From assembly GCF_030068505.1 (NCBI RefSeq), contig NZ_JAQOSO010000025.1, positions 1 through 49,434 of the forward strand: a stretch of 49,434 nt of DNA, written 5' to 3'. This DNA is from Roseofilum capinflatum BLCC-M114. GTDB taxonomy: Bacteria > Cyanobacteriota > Cyanobacteriia > Cyanobacteriales > Desertifilaceae. The position numbers and the translations under genes were made by a program. Within the stretch, counting starts at the first letter, position 1, and each line of letters starts with the position of its first letter. The notes beneath the pieces were generated by a model, which saw only the letters and a list, made by a program, of their open reading frames with translations, searched no databases and was not told the origin of the DNA. This document shows positions 17,538 to 24,922 of the stretch, in pieces.

Positions 17538-19544
17538 ATGCAAGAACTCCTCTATTTAGAAATCCCCCAACCCGATACCTCTGCTGTGCGTACTTGGTTA
17601 CAGCAACACTACGACCCCCCCATCGGGGAGAAGTTCCTCACTGCCGATGGTCTCAGGCTCCATTTCCCTCAACGAGACCCCCTGTCCCTGTTCGTTTGGT
17701 CAGTACAGCGCACCACTTATCTAAAACTCTTCCGTTGGTCAAACACGCCCATTCCCCAAGAGGGCAGAGTGATTAATCACCTCAAAAACCAGCTCCAGCG
17801 ACAATTCCCCCACGAATACCCGGAACCTCCAGAAATCGACCTCTCCAAACAGTCCATTTTTGAAGCCTTAGCCCCCTATTATCCGCAAACGGTGCGCTAT
17901 TTCCAGAAAATGCCCAGGGGAGAATACGACCTAAACCGGGTATATTGGTGGGAAAAACGATGGCGGGAAAATGTGCGAAATCCCCAAATTCCTAGCCCAG
18001 TCATTCGCCCGTTGCAAACCCCTTTATCGGCAGAGAATACTTACGATTTAATTTATATCGGCGGTGCATTGGGAGCTATCCATTCCGCAGTCATGGCAGC
18101 GCGAGGCTATCGGGTGTTATTGATTGAGCGTTTGCCCTATGGTCGCATGAATCGGGAATGGAATATTTCTAGGGATGAATTTGCTCGATTAATTGAGTTA
18201 GGCTTGTTTACGGAAGATGAGTTTGAAGACTTAATTGCACGGGAATATGTAGATGGATTTAATAAGTTTTTCGATAGCAATAATCCGGAGCATCTGAGAG
18301 CTAAAGTCTTGCACACGCCTAAAGTGTTGAATATTGCCATGGCTTCCGATAAGCTGTTGGGCAGTTGCGGCGAAAAATTACGGCAAGCGGGGGGCGAAAT
18401 TCGGGATGAAACGGAATTTCAATATGCGGAAGTGGCCGACAATGGGGTGAGGTTGACCTTAAAGCATTTGGGCACTGGGGAAACATCTCAAGTGCAAGGG
18501 CGGCTGCTGATTGATGCTATGGGGACAGCTTCGCCCATTGCCTGGCAGTTGAATGGAAATCGGGCATTTGATAGTGTTTGTCCCACCGTGGGCGCGATGA
18601 TTGATGGCGGGTTTGAACCGGGAGTTTGGGATTCTGATTATGGGGATGTTTTGAATAGCCATGGGGATGTTTCTAGGGGACGGCAGTTGATTTGGGAGTT
18701 ATTCCCTGGGGCGGGTCAAGAGTTAACGTTTTATCTGTTCCACTATCATCAAGTGCATCCCGATAATCCGGGTTCTTTGCTGGAAATGTATGAGGACTTT
18801 TTTACGATTTTGCCGGAGTATCGACGCTGCGATCTGGATCAATTGGTGTGGAAAAAGCCGACTTTTGGCTATATTCCGGGACATTTTAGTTTAGGTAATA
18901 GCGATCGCATTATAGCGGCCGATCGCGTCTTGGCCATTGGTGATGCGGCCTCCCTCCAGTCTCCCTTGGTGTTTACTGGGTTTGGCTCCTTGGTGCGTAA
19001 CCTTCCCCGGTTAACTGCTCTGCTAGATGTGGCGCTCAAGTACGATCTACTGAGCAGTCAACATCTAGCCGCCATTCGTGCCTATCAAGATAATACCGCC
19101 GTCACCTGGCTCTTTTCTAAGGGGATGATGGTTCCCACCCATCGCCATATTCAACCCCAGCTCATTAACTCCATGCTGAATACGTTTTTCGGGTTATTGG
19201 CCGATGAACCGCCAGAAGTGGCGGATACTTTTATCAAGGATCGCACCACTTGGCTGTTATTTAACCGGTTAGCCTTAAAAGCAGCCTTCAAAAATCCTGC
19301 CTTACTCCTGTGGATCTGGGACTTAGCGGGAGCCAAGGATCTGTTGCGCTGGTTATCGACCTATGGCAGTTTTACCACGAAGGCTTTTATTCACGCCCTG
19401 TTACGTCCCTGGTTTCCCCAGTTTACTCGATGGTGTGCGGGATGGATGGGCGATCGCTATCCGGGATTATGGCTCAAGATTTTAAGCTTAAACTATAGTC
19501 TCTCTGGCAATTGGGGGCAAGCGATTCAAGATTTGGGCGATTGA
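17538..19544 (+). CDS. cruA: CruA-type lycopene cyclase (CruA/CruP family flavoprotein)
   Basis: A 668-residue FAD-dependent protein of the CruA/CruP lycopene cyclase family, which converts lycopene to cyclic carotenes in green sulfur bacteria and many cyanobacteria. After a 165-residue N-terminal region comes the dinucleotide-binding segment DLIYIGGALGA (170-180), then the family signature RMNREWNISR (203-212) and a later flavin-binding GDAASLQSP stretch (near 470). The last 150 residues are hydrophobic and helical, consistent with membrane association. The length and long N-terminus favour CruA over CruP; the split between the two rests on recall of family features, so the symbol is moderately certain. 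It starts at ATG 17538 and is divergent from the rnpB-linked gene. Confidence 0.75.
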   Translation: MQELLYLEIPQPDTSAVRTWLQQHYDPPIGEKFLTADGLRLHFPQRDPLSLFVWSVQRTTYLKLFRWSNTPIPQEGRVINHLKNQLQRQFPHEYPEPPEIDLSKQSIFEALAPYYPQTVRYFQKMPRGEYDLNRVYWWEKRWRENVRNPQIPSPVIRPLQTPLSAENTYDLIYIGGALGAIHSAVMAARGYRVLLIERLPYGRMNREWNISRDEFARLIELGLFTEDEFEDLIAREYVDGFNKFFDSNNPEHLRAKVLHTPKVLNIAMASDKLLGSCGEKLRQAGGEIRDETEFQYAEVADNGVRLTLKHLGTGETSQVQGRLLIDAMGTASPIAWQLNGNRAFDSVCPTVGAMIDGGFEPGVWDSDYGDVLNSHGDVSRGRQLIWELFPGAGQELTFYLFHYHQVHPDNPGSLLEMYEDFFTILPEYRRCDLDQLVWKKPTFGYIPGHFSLGNSDRIIAADRVLAIGDAASLQSPLVFTGFGSLVRNLPRLTALLDVALKYDLLSSQHLAAIRAYQDNTAVTWLFSKGMMVPTHRHIQPQLINSMLNTFFGLLADEPPEVADTFIKDRTTWLLFNRLALKAAFKNPALLLWIWDLAGAKDLLRWLSTYGSFTTKAFIHALLRPWFPQFTRWCAGWMGDRYPGLWLKILSLNYSLSGNWGQAIQDLGD

Positions 19545-19550
19545 TGAAAA

Positions 19551-19577
19551 AATCCTCCCTCATGTAGAGGGAGGATT
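19551..19577 (-). terminator. Rho-independent terminator between cruA and chlP
   Basis: A perfect 11-bp stem, AATCCTCCCTC (19551-19561) and GAGGGAGGATT (19567-19577), with a 5-base loop. On the minus strand it is followed by TTTTTT, so it best serves chlP. The plus-strand side has few Ts but may also help cruA. Confidence 0.8.
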
Positions 19578-19631
19578 CGATATAATCTTTATTCTAATCG
19601 GTGATTACTACAGTATGTCACCTTACAGCAC

Positions 19632-20852
19632 TTAAGGAGCTAGGGCATTACCCCGGAGCAAGCTACCAATGGTTTTAGCCGTAATCTTCATTTGTACTAA
19701 AGGATTGGCAGGAACCACGGTTTTGTACAAGTAGCTGTCAAAGGTGAGCCGTTGTACATCTTTGTCCGAACACATCTCTACAAAGGCTTCGCGGGTGGCA
19801 TCGGTGCGATAGAAGACCTGTTGCAGGATATCGAGTACCTTGTAGGTCAAACCATATTTCTTATCCCAGCGTTGGAGGTAAACCTTGAGGTCTTCTTCCG
19901 TGGGAATGCGTTGACCATTGTTAGAAAACTCGACGATCGCCTCCGCGCACATGCGACCGGATTTAGCCGCAAAGTAGATCCCTTCTCCGGAAGATTTAGT
20001 TACCGTTCCTGCTGCATCACCGACAAGGGCAACTCGACCGCGTACCCGGTGAGGACGGGGATGTTCGGGGATGGGGTGAGCTTCAACTTTAATGATTTCT
20101 CCACCCACCAAGCGTTTGGCTGCCCGGGCCCGAATTCCGGCTTGTAGTTGTTTAATTTTGGCTTGGTTCACTTTCATGGTTCCCGTTCCCACGGCCACAT
20201 GGTCGTATTTCGGGAATACCCAAGCGTAGAAGTCTGGGGATACATCGTCTCCGACATACATTTCCGCCAGGTCTTCATAGTAATTCATCAGATGGTCAGG
20301 GAGACGGATACGCTCTTGGAAGGCGATCGCATAATTATAGTCTCCTGCTTTAATCGCTTTAGCGACCCTGGAGTTGGCCCCATCTGCACCGACTACCACA
20401 TCCACCTGGAGGGTTTTGGCGACTCCCACCGTACCTCCCTGAGAATGGTCACTATAGTGCAGGGTGTAGGGATCTGTACTATTGGTCGGAAGTTCGAGTT
20501 TATGAACCGTGCCGTTAATTAAAGTCGCGCCGAGTTCAGCCGCGCGATCGCGCATGAAGCCATCTAGCACTTCCCGGCGACACATACCAATATACTCGTC
20601 GTTCCGGTCTAAATTAATATCGACTTCTCTGTTCGACGGTGAGATCATTTTCATTTTTCTCACGCGCCGGTCAATAATCTGGGGGGGTAAGTCAAATTCA
20701 CTTACCATACAGAGGGGAATCGCTCCACCGCAGGGTTTCGCGTTGTCTAGCTTACGCTCAAACAGATAGGTTTCAATCCCTGCCTTTGCTAGGGTCTCAG
20801 CAGTGCTTGAACCTGCTGGCCCCGATCCAACTACAGCAACCCTTATACCCAA
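19632..20852 (-). CDS. chlP: Geranylgeranyl diphosphate/chlorophyll reductase
   Basis: ChlP reduces the geranylgeranyl chain to phytyl for chlorophyll and tocopherol synthesis, using NADPH and FAD. The N-terminal RVAVVGSGPAGSST is the FAD Rossmann motif. PCGGAIPLCMV and a later VGDAAGTVTKSSGEG are hallmarks of the geranylgeranyl reductase family. I chose TTG 20852 as start because GGAG lies 6 bases upstream and it gives 406 residues, the usual cyanobacterial length. The open frame also allows TTG 20867 (411 residues). It is divergent from the acyltransferase gene, with a 251-bp gap, and ends at a strong terminator. Confidence 0.93.
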   Translation of the reverse strand: MGIRVAVVGSGPAGSSTAETLAKAGIETYLFERKLDNAKPCGGAIPLCMVSEFDLPPQIIDRRVRKMKMISPSNREVDINLDRNDEYIGMCRREVLDGFMRDRAAELGATLINGTVHKLELPTNSTDPYTLHYSDHSQGGTVGVAKTLQVDVVVGADGANSRVAKAIKAGDYNYAIAFQERIRLPDHLMNYYEDLAEMYVGDDVSPDFYAWVFPKYDHVAVGTGTMKVNQAKIKQLQAGIRARAAKRLVGGEIIKVEAHPIPEHPRPHRVRGRVALVGDAAGTVTKSSGEGIYFAAKSGRMCAEAIVEFSNNGQRIPTEEDLKVYLQRWDKKYGLTYKVLDILQQVFYRTDATREAFVEMCSDKDVQRLTFDSYLYKTVVPANPLVQMKITAKTIGSLLRGNALAP

Positions 20853-21022
20853 AGGTTTTCTCCACAATCGTTACACAACACGAATGGAATCGTATCACTT
20901 TCTGGGAATTTTCTGGGCCACTTACGGCTGAATGTAACTAAACTGAAACAGACCTTAACACAATGATACGAACTTAGTGAGGACAGCTATGGTTAGCATA
21001 AGACTCTGCTGTATAAACTTAA

Positions 21023-21063
21023 GTTGACAGAGATCAAAAGAGTGGTTAAAGATGAAGATTTGA
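21023..21063 (+). pseudogene. Fragment resembling a Uma2 gene 3' end
   Basis: Bases 21023-21063 align at about 83% with 23923-23963, which spans the last codons and stop of the intact Uma2 gene. In the equivalent frame it reads VDRDQKSG-stop, against VDIDQKSS-stop. No other Uma2 sequence precedes it, so it is a detached tail sitting in the chlP/acyltransferase intergenic region. Confidence 0.5.
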
Positions 21064-21103
21064 CCCGCGTCCCCTAGGATGCGATCGCCGCTCTGAACCC
21101 CCC

Positions 21104-21946
21104 ATGACCAACAATCTGCATCAAAAACCAGGAGATGGATGGTCTCTAGACGAACGAAACCCCGAAGTGATTGAATCCTGGATGTCGATTTGGGGCTGGT
21201 TGTATGATTACTATTTTCGGGTGCAAACGGAGGGTTGGCATCAGATTCCCACCGATGAACCCGTCCTGATTGTTGGCTCCCATAACGGCGGTTTAGCCTC
21301 TCCAGACATGGTAATGATGATTTATGACTGGTTTCGTCATTTTGGCACACAGCGCCTGGTTTACGGACTAACGCACCCCCATATCTGGACGATCAACCCC
21401 CGTGTCGCCCAGGAAGTGGTCGCCCTTGGAGCCATTCGAGCCAACCCAAAAATGGCGATCGCCGCCTTCCAAAAAGGAGCCAGCGTCCTCGTCTATCCCG
21501 GAGGAGCGCAAGACGTTTTCCGTCCCTATTCCCAACGCCATAAAATCGAATTGGCCGGCCGTAAAGGATTTATTAAACTCGCCCTGCGGCAAAACGTGCC
21601 CATCGTCCCCGCCATTTCCTACGGGGCCCACGATACCCTCATGGTTCTCGGCGATATCTATCCCCTGATGAAACAGCTCCATGAATGGGGACTCCCTTGG
21701 CTCTATAACCTCGATCCGGAAGTCTTCCCCATCTATCTCGGACTGCCCTGGGGTATTGCTTTTGGCCCCCTACCCCACATTCCCCTACCCATCCAGGTTC
21801 ATACCCGCATCTGTAAACCCATCCGGTTTGACCGGCACGGACGCAAAGCAGCCCGCGATCGCTATTATGTCGATCAATGCTATCAGGTTGTACAAACCAC
21901 AATGCAAGCCGAACTCGATCGCCTGATTTCCAGCATCAATCCTTAA
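21104..21946 (+). CDS. Lysophospholipid/DGAT-like acyltransferase (phytyl ester synthase-like)
   Basis: A 280-residue LPLAT-superfamily acyltransferase. Motif I is HNGGLASPD (60-68) with the catalytic histidine-aspartate pair. Motif III-like YPGGAQDVFRP (131-141) and GRKGFIKLA (152-160) resemble the MGAT/DGAT2-like branch to which plant phytyl ester synthases and the Synechocystis enzyme Slr2103 belong; those make acyl esters of phytol, plastoquinol or diacylglycerol. No signal peptide is present; hydrophobic patches suggest peripheral membrane binding. It is divergent from chlP, whose product makes phytyl groups, which fits a role in phytyl or chlorophyll-breakdown lipid metabolism, but substrate specificity is inference. 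Confidence 0.8.
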   Translation: MTNNLHQKPGDGWSLDERNPEVIESWMSIWGWLYDYYFRVQTEGWHQIPTDEPVLIVGSHNGGLASPDMVMMIYDWFRHFGTQRLVYGLTHPHIWTINPRVAQEVVALGAIRANPKMAIAAFQKGASVLVYPGGAQDVFRPYSQRHKIELAGRKGFIKLALRQNVPIVPAISYGAHDTLMVLGDIYPLMKQLHEWGLPWLYNLDPEVFPIYLGLPWGIAFGPLPHIPLPIQVHTRICKPIRFDRHGRKAARDRYYVDQCYQVVQTTMQAELDRLISSINP

Positions 21947-22113
21947 CCCAGCCCTAATCCCAAATTCTCCCTTAGTTAACCCCATAATCAGGTTTTTGGG
22001 CTATTTCTCCCCCCTCTTTAATCGCTCAATCATAAACTTTTCATAAAAAATACATAATAATAACCCAATTTCTAGTGATAAGATCGCCAATGAGTGCGCT
22101 TCGAGGGTTTGTC

Positions 22114-23106
22114 GTGATCCGTTCTGCGACTTTGGCGATTCAGCCAACGCTACCATCTGTCAATGAAAATAACCGCCTTCGGTTATTTGCTGGCTCTGCT
22201 AACTTACTTTTGGCTCAAGAAGTCGCCCGCTATCTGGGGGTAGATTTAGGGCCAATGGTTCGTAAACGGTTCGCTGATGGCGAACTTTATGTTCAAATAC
22301 AAGAGTCTATTCGCGGTTGCGATGTTTATTTAATTCAACCGTCTAGTTCCCCGGTCAACGACCATTTAATGGAATTGTTGATCATGATAGACGCTTGTCG
22401 TCGAGCATCTGCCCGCCAAATTACAGCCGTTATCCCCTACTATGGTTATGCCAGAGCTGACCGTAAAACAGCCGGTCGTGAATCAATTACCGCTAAATTA
22501 GTGGCGAATTTGATTACCGAAGCTGGAGCCAGTCGCGTCCTAGCCATGGATTTACATTCTGCCCAGATCCAAGGCTATTTTGATATCCCCTGTGACCATG
22601 TTTATGGTTCTCCCGTTTTAATTGATTATCTTTTAAGTAAGCAATTACCCGATCTGGTCGTAGTTTCTCCGGATGTCGGTGGAGTCGCTAGAGCAAGAGC
22701 ATTTGCCAAAAAACTCAATGATGCGCCCTTAGCGATTATTGATAAGCGCCGTCAAGCTCACAATGTGGCCGAAGTTCTGAATCTAATTGGAGATGTGGAA
22801 GGCAAAACGGCTGTATTAGTCGATGACATGATTGATACCGCCGGAACCATTTCCGAAGGGGCGAGAATGCTGCGCCAAAAAGGTGCAAGACAGGTTTATG
22901 CTTGCGCGACCCATGCGGTTTTTTCCCATCCAGCCGTTGAACGTCTCTCTAGTGGCGTATTGGAAGAGGTGATTGTTACGAATACGATTCAATTACCTGA
23001 AGCTAAACATTTTCCCCAACTGCGAGTGCTGTCTGTGGCGAATTTAGTGGGGGAAACCATTTGGCGCATCCATGAGGATAGTTCCGTCAGTAGTATGTTC
23101 CGATAA
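22114..23106 (+). CDS. prs: Ribose-phosphate pyrophosphokinase (PRPP synthetase)
   Basis: Makes phosphoribosyl pyrophosphate from ribose 5-phosphate and ATP for nucleotide, histidine and tryptophan synthesis. The PRPP-binding loop VLVDDMIDTAGT (234-245), the catalytic flexible-loop region YYGYARADRK (109-118) and the DLHSAQIQGYF segment are intact. I chose GTG 22114 because GAGG lies 7 bases upstream and the resulting start MIRSATL matches the typical cyanobacterial N-terminus, giving 330 residues. ATG 22090 and GTG 22075 extend the same frame. A 10-bp stem hairpin follows the stop. It is cytosolic and essential in most bacteria. Confidence 0.93.
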   Translation: MIRSATLAIQPTLPSVNENNRLRLFAGSANLLLAQEVARYLGVDLGPMVRKRFADGELYVQIQESIRGCDVYLIQPSSSPVNDHLMELLIMIDACRRASARQITAVIPYYGYARADRKTAGRESITAKLVANLITEAGASRVLAMDLHSAQIQGYFDIPCDHVYGSPVLIDYLLSKQLPDLVVVSPDVGGVARARAFAKKLNDAPLAIIDKRRQAHNVAEVLNLIGDVEGKTAVLVDDMIDTAGTISEGARMLRQKGARQVYACATHAVFSHPAVERLSSGVLEEVIVTNTIQLPEAKHFPQLRVLSVANLVGETIWRIHEDSSVSSMFR

Positions 23107-23113
23107 GTCTGGT

Positions 23114-23137
23114 AGGGGCGAAATAGGTTTCGCCCCT
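23114..23137. terminator. Hairpin after prs
   Basis: AGGGGCGAAA (23114-23123) pairs perfectly with TTTCGCCCCT (23128-23137) across a TAGG loop, 8 bp after the prs stop. It lacks a T tract, so it may instead be one of the dispersed GTAGGGGCG palindromes; the same TCGCCCCTAC string occurs at 9-18. Confidence 0.55.
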
Positions 23138-23222
23138 AGAGATAGGTTAAAAATTTTGGGGGAACCCCTAAAAGTTTGGTCTCGATCTTGATCATAGCCT
23201 TCTGAGAGGAACAAGCGATCGC
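23136..23222 (-). pseudogene. Internally deleted copy of the Nudix hydrolase gene
   Basis: Bases 23136-23165 match the 3' end of the intact Nudix gene (24037-24066) with 3 mismatches in 30, including the stop codon, and read VPPKFLTYL-stop against VPAEFLAYL-stop. Bases 23174-23222 match the 5' part (24365-24413) with about 7 mismatches in 49, reading DRLFLSEGYDQDRDQT against DRLFLSEGYDKDKDQT. The intervening 300 bp, including the Nudix box, are deleted and the junction is out of frame. The remnant lies about 870 bp from the intact gene, with a Uma2 gene between them. Confidence 0.75.
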
Positions 23223-23298
23223 GGGCGTTTCCCCAATACTATTAAAATGTGAAGGTAAAATGTGAAGGTTATGCTCAATCCATTTGAGGAACTCCACC

Positions 23299-23949
23299 AT
23301 GTATGCGGTTATTTCTAATGACGAAATTCAACTGCCACCAGGCAGTGTGGTGCGGCTACCGGGAACCTGGCAAGAGTATCAAACCTTATGCGATCGCCGG
23401 GGGGACGGTTCCATTCCCCGCATTAAATATCATTCTGGAGAAGTCTTCCTCATGTCTCCCTTGGCAAAACATGGACGAGATGCCAGTCTTATCGCAGACC
23501 TGATCAAAGTGTTGCTGGATTGGACAGGGCGCGAATATGATGCCTTTACCCCAGTGACGATGCAACTGCCAGAAGAAAGTGGCATCGAGCCGGACTATTG
23601 TTTTTATATTGACCATTGGCAAGCTGTTTCAGGTAAGGAACGGATTGATTGGCTCCATGATCCCCCACCAGATTTGGTATTGGAAATTGATGTCACCAGT
23701 TATTCAGATGCCCAGGATTATCTGCCCTATCGAGTGCCAGAAGTTTGGTTATTTCGTAACCAAAAACTCTTGATTTACCAACTTCAAGGAAATGAGTATA
23801 GTGTTCAATCCCAAAGCCAATATTTCCCAGAGGTAAACCTTGCGGATGTGGTTGCCCAATGTTTGACCCTTGCTTATCAGCGAAACACCAGCACAGCAAT
23901 TCGTAACTTGAAGCAACAGTTGGTTGACATAGATCAAAAGAGCAGTTAA
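23299..23949 (+). CDS. Uma2 family (DUF820) putative endonuclease
   Basis: A 216-residue Uma2/DUF820 protein. Conserved parts are the GEVFLMSPLAKHG stretch, IEPDYCFYI, PDLVLEIDVTS and the YLPYRVPEVWLF segment that make up the PD-(D/E)XK-like fold. The ATG at 23299 has GAGGA upstream; the frame itself opens at 23284. It is shorter than the Uma2 at 185-943, lacks its long coiled coil, and belongs to a different subgroup. It sits between a decayed and an intact Nudix gene, so it may have arrived as part of a duplication or insertion. The cellular role is unknown. Confidence 0.85.
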   Translation: MYAVISNDEIQLPPGSVVRLPGTWQEYQTLCDRRGDGSIPRIKYHSGEVFLMSPLAKHGRDASLIADLIKVLLDWTGREYDAFTPVTMQLPEESGIEPDYCFYIDHWQAVSGKERIDWLHDPPPDLVLEIDVTSYSDAQDYLPYRVPEVWLFRNQKLLIYQLQGNEYSVQSQSQYFPEVNLADVVAQCLTLAYQRNTSTAIRNLKQQLVDIDQKSS

Positions 23950-24036
23950 AGATCGAGACTTGAATATATCCCTCTTCTTTCACTCTGGGAAAATTAAAAT
24001 CGAAACCCAATCCTAAAACTTAGTCCAGGTACGATA

Positions 24037-24468
24037 CTAGAGATAGGCTAAAAATTCTGCGGGAACAACTCGCACTTCTCCTGATTTACACGCCTCAATA
24101 TTGACCCAGAGGGCGGTTTTGCTGCGTTTATTTTCGTGGAAGGTAAAGCGGTTTTGCTGATAAAAAGTGGGGTCTACAAATTGGGCGCGATAGAGTTGAA
24201 TGATTTCGTGACCGGGTTTACTTTGATGAGTAAAAATGCTTTCTATGCAGCCTAAATACTCGATTTCGGTGAGTTCGGCGTTTAATTCTTCCTGAAATTC
24301 CCGTTTGAGTGCTTCGCGGGAGGTTTCCCCAAAGTCAACACCCCCCCCTAATGCGCGATAGAAGGTTTGGTCTTTATCTTTATCATAACCTTCGGAGAGG
24401 AAGAGGCGATCGCCGTCTCGAATCAGCCCCAGAGCAATAACGCGGATTTTTGGCTTTTTCTTAGACAT
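24037..24468 (-). CDS. Nudix hydrolase
   Basis: A 143-residue Nudix hydrolase that would cleave a nucleoside diphosphate linked to another moiety. The Nudix box runs from Gly42 through Glu48, Arg56-Glu57 and Glu60-Glu61 (GGVDFGE, REFQEEL), a complete match to the GX5EX7REUXEE pattern, with the metal-binding glutamates present. The substrate cannot be inferred. I chose ATG 24468, which lies 8 bp after the stop of the DUF3531 gene; the longer frame to 24519 would overlap that gene. It is last in a minus-strand run with ftsY. A broken copy lies at 23136-23222. Confidence 0.88.
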   Translation of the reverse strand: MSKKKPKIRVIALGLIRDGDRLFLSEGYDKDKDQTFYRALGGGVDFGETSREALKREFQEELNAELTEIEYLGCIESIFTHQSKPGHEIIQLYRAQFVDPTFYQQNRFTFHENKRSKTALWVNIEACKSGEVRVVPAEFLAYL

Positions 24469-24476
24469 GATGAGAC

Positions 24477-24920
24477 TTAATATTGCACAAAGGTATCTTG
24501 GGTTTCCGGAATCGGCCAATCTGCGTTAACGCCACCAATAACCAAGGTTTCAAGGGCCACGTATTCCTGACTCAGTTGCCGCAAGGCATTAATCAGGATA
24601 TCGAGAGCCAGAGCATCACTGGTTCCCAGGTCAAACCAACAGCGTCCCCAATTTCCCTGGTATTCTAAGTCTCCCATATTATGCATCAACGCCATCAAGG
24701 AGCGATCGGCTTGCTCCCCATCATAGCTCATATAACTCAGTTCTAAACCCTCCTCTTGCACTTGCAGGTTTTCTGCATTAAATCCGCCCAACTTGCCCAA
24801 ATAATACCAAGCATCAAAGGCTTCTTGCACATACAGCTTTTCTGCATCACTAGGAATTGTATTAAATTCCATCCAGATCCAAACATCGAAGGGATTAAAT
24901 TCGCGAAAGATAACATTCAT
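24477..24920 (-). CDS. DUF3531 family protein
   Basis: A 147-residue soluble protein with the N-terminal REFNPFDVWIWMEF signature and C-terminal DILINALRQLSQEY helix that I recognise as the DUF3531 family, conserved in cyanobacteria and plastid-bearing plants. No catalytic motif is evident. It starts 2 bp after the ftsY stop and is followed 8 bp later by the Nudix gene, so the three are likely cotranscribed. Function is unknown. Confidence 0.7.
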   Translation of the reverse strand: MNVIFREFNPFDVWIWMEFNTIPSDAEKLYVQEAFDAWYYLGKLGGFNAENLQVQEEGLELSYMSYDGEQADRSLMALMHNMGDLEYQGNWGRCWFDLGTSDALALDILINALRQLSQEYVALETLVIGGVNADWPIPETQDTFVQY

Positions 24921-24922
24921 AA

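Noticed and set aside
19310-19498. Frame inside cruA on the same strand
   Set aside because: A shifted reading of the cruA C-terminus; cruA is intact, so no frameshift is implied.
20890-20970. Inverted TCGTATCA / TGATACGA pair between chlP and the acyltransferase
   Set aside because: The arms are 8 bp and 65 bp apart with no matching promoter layout; it could easily be chance.
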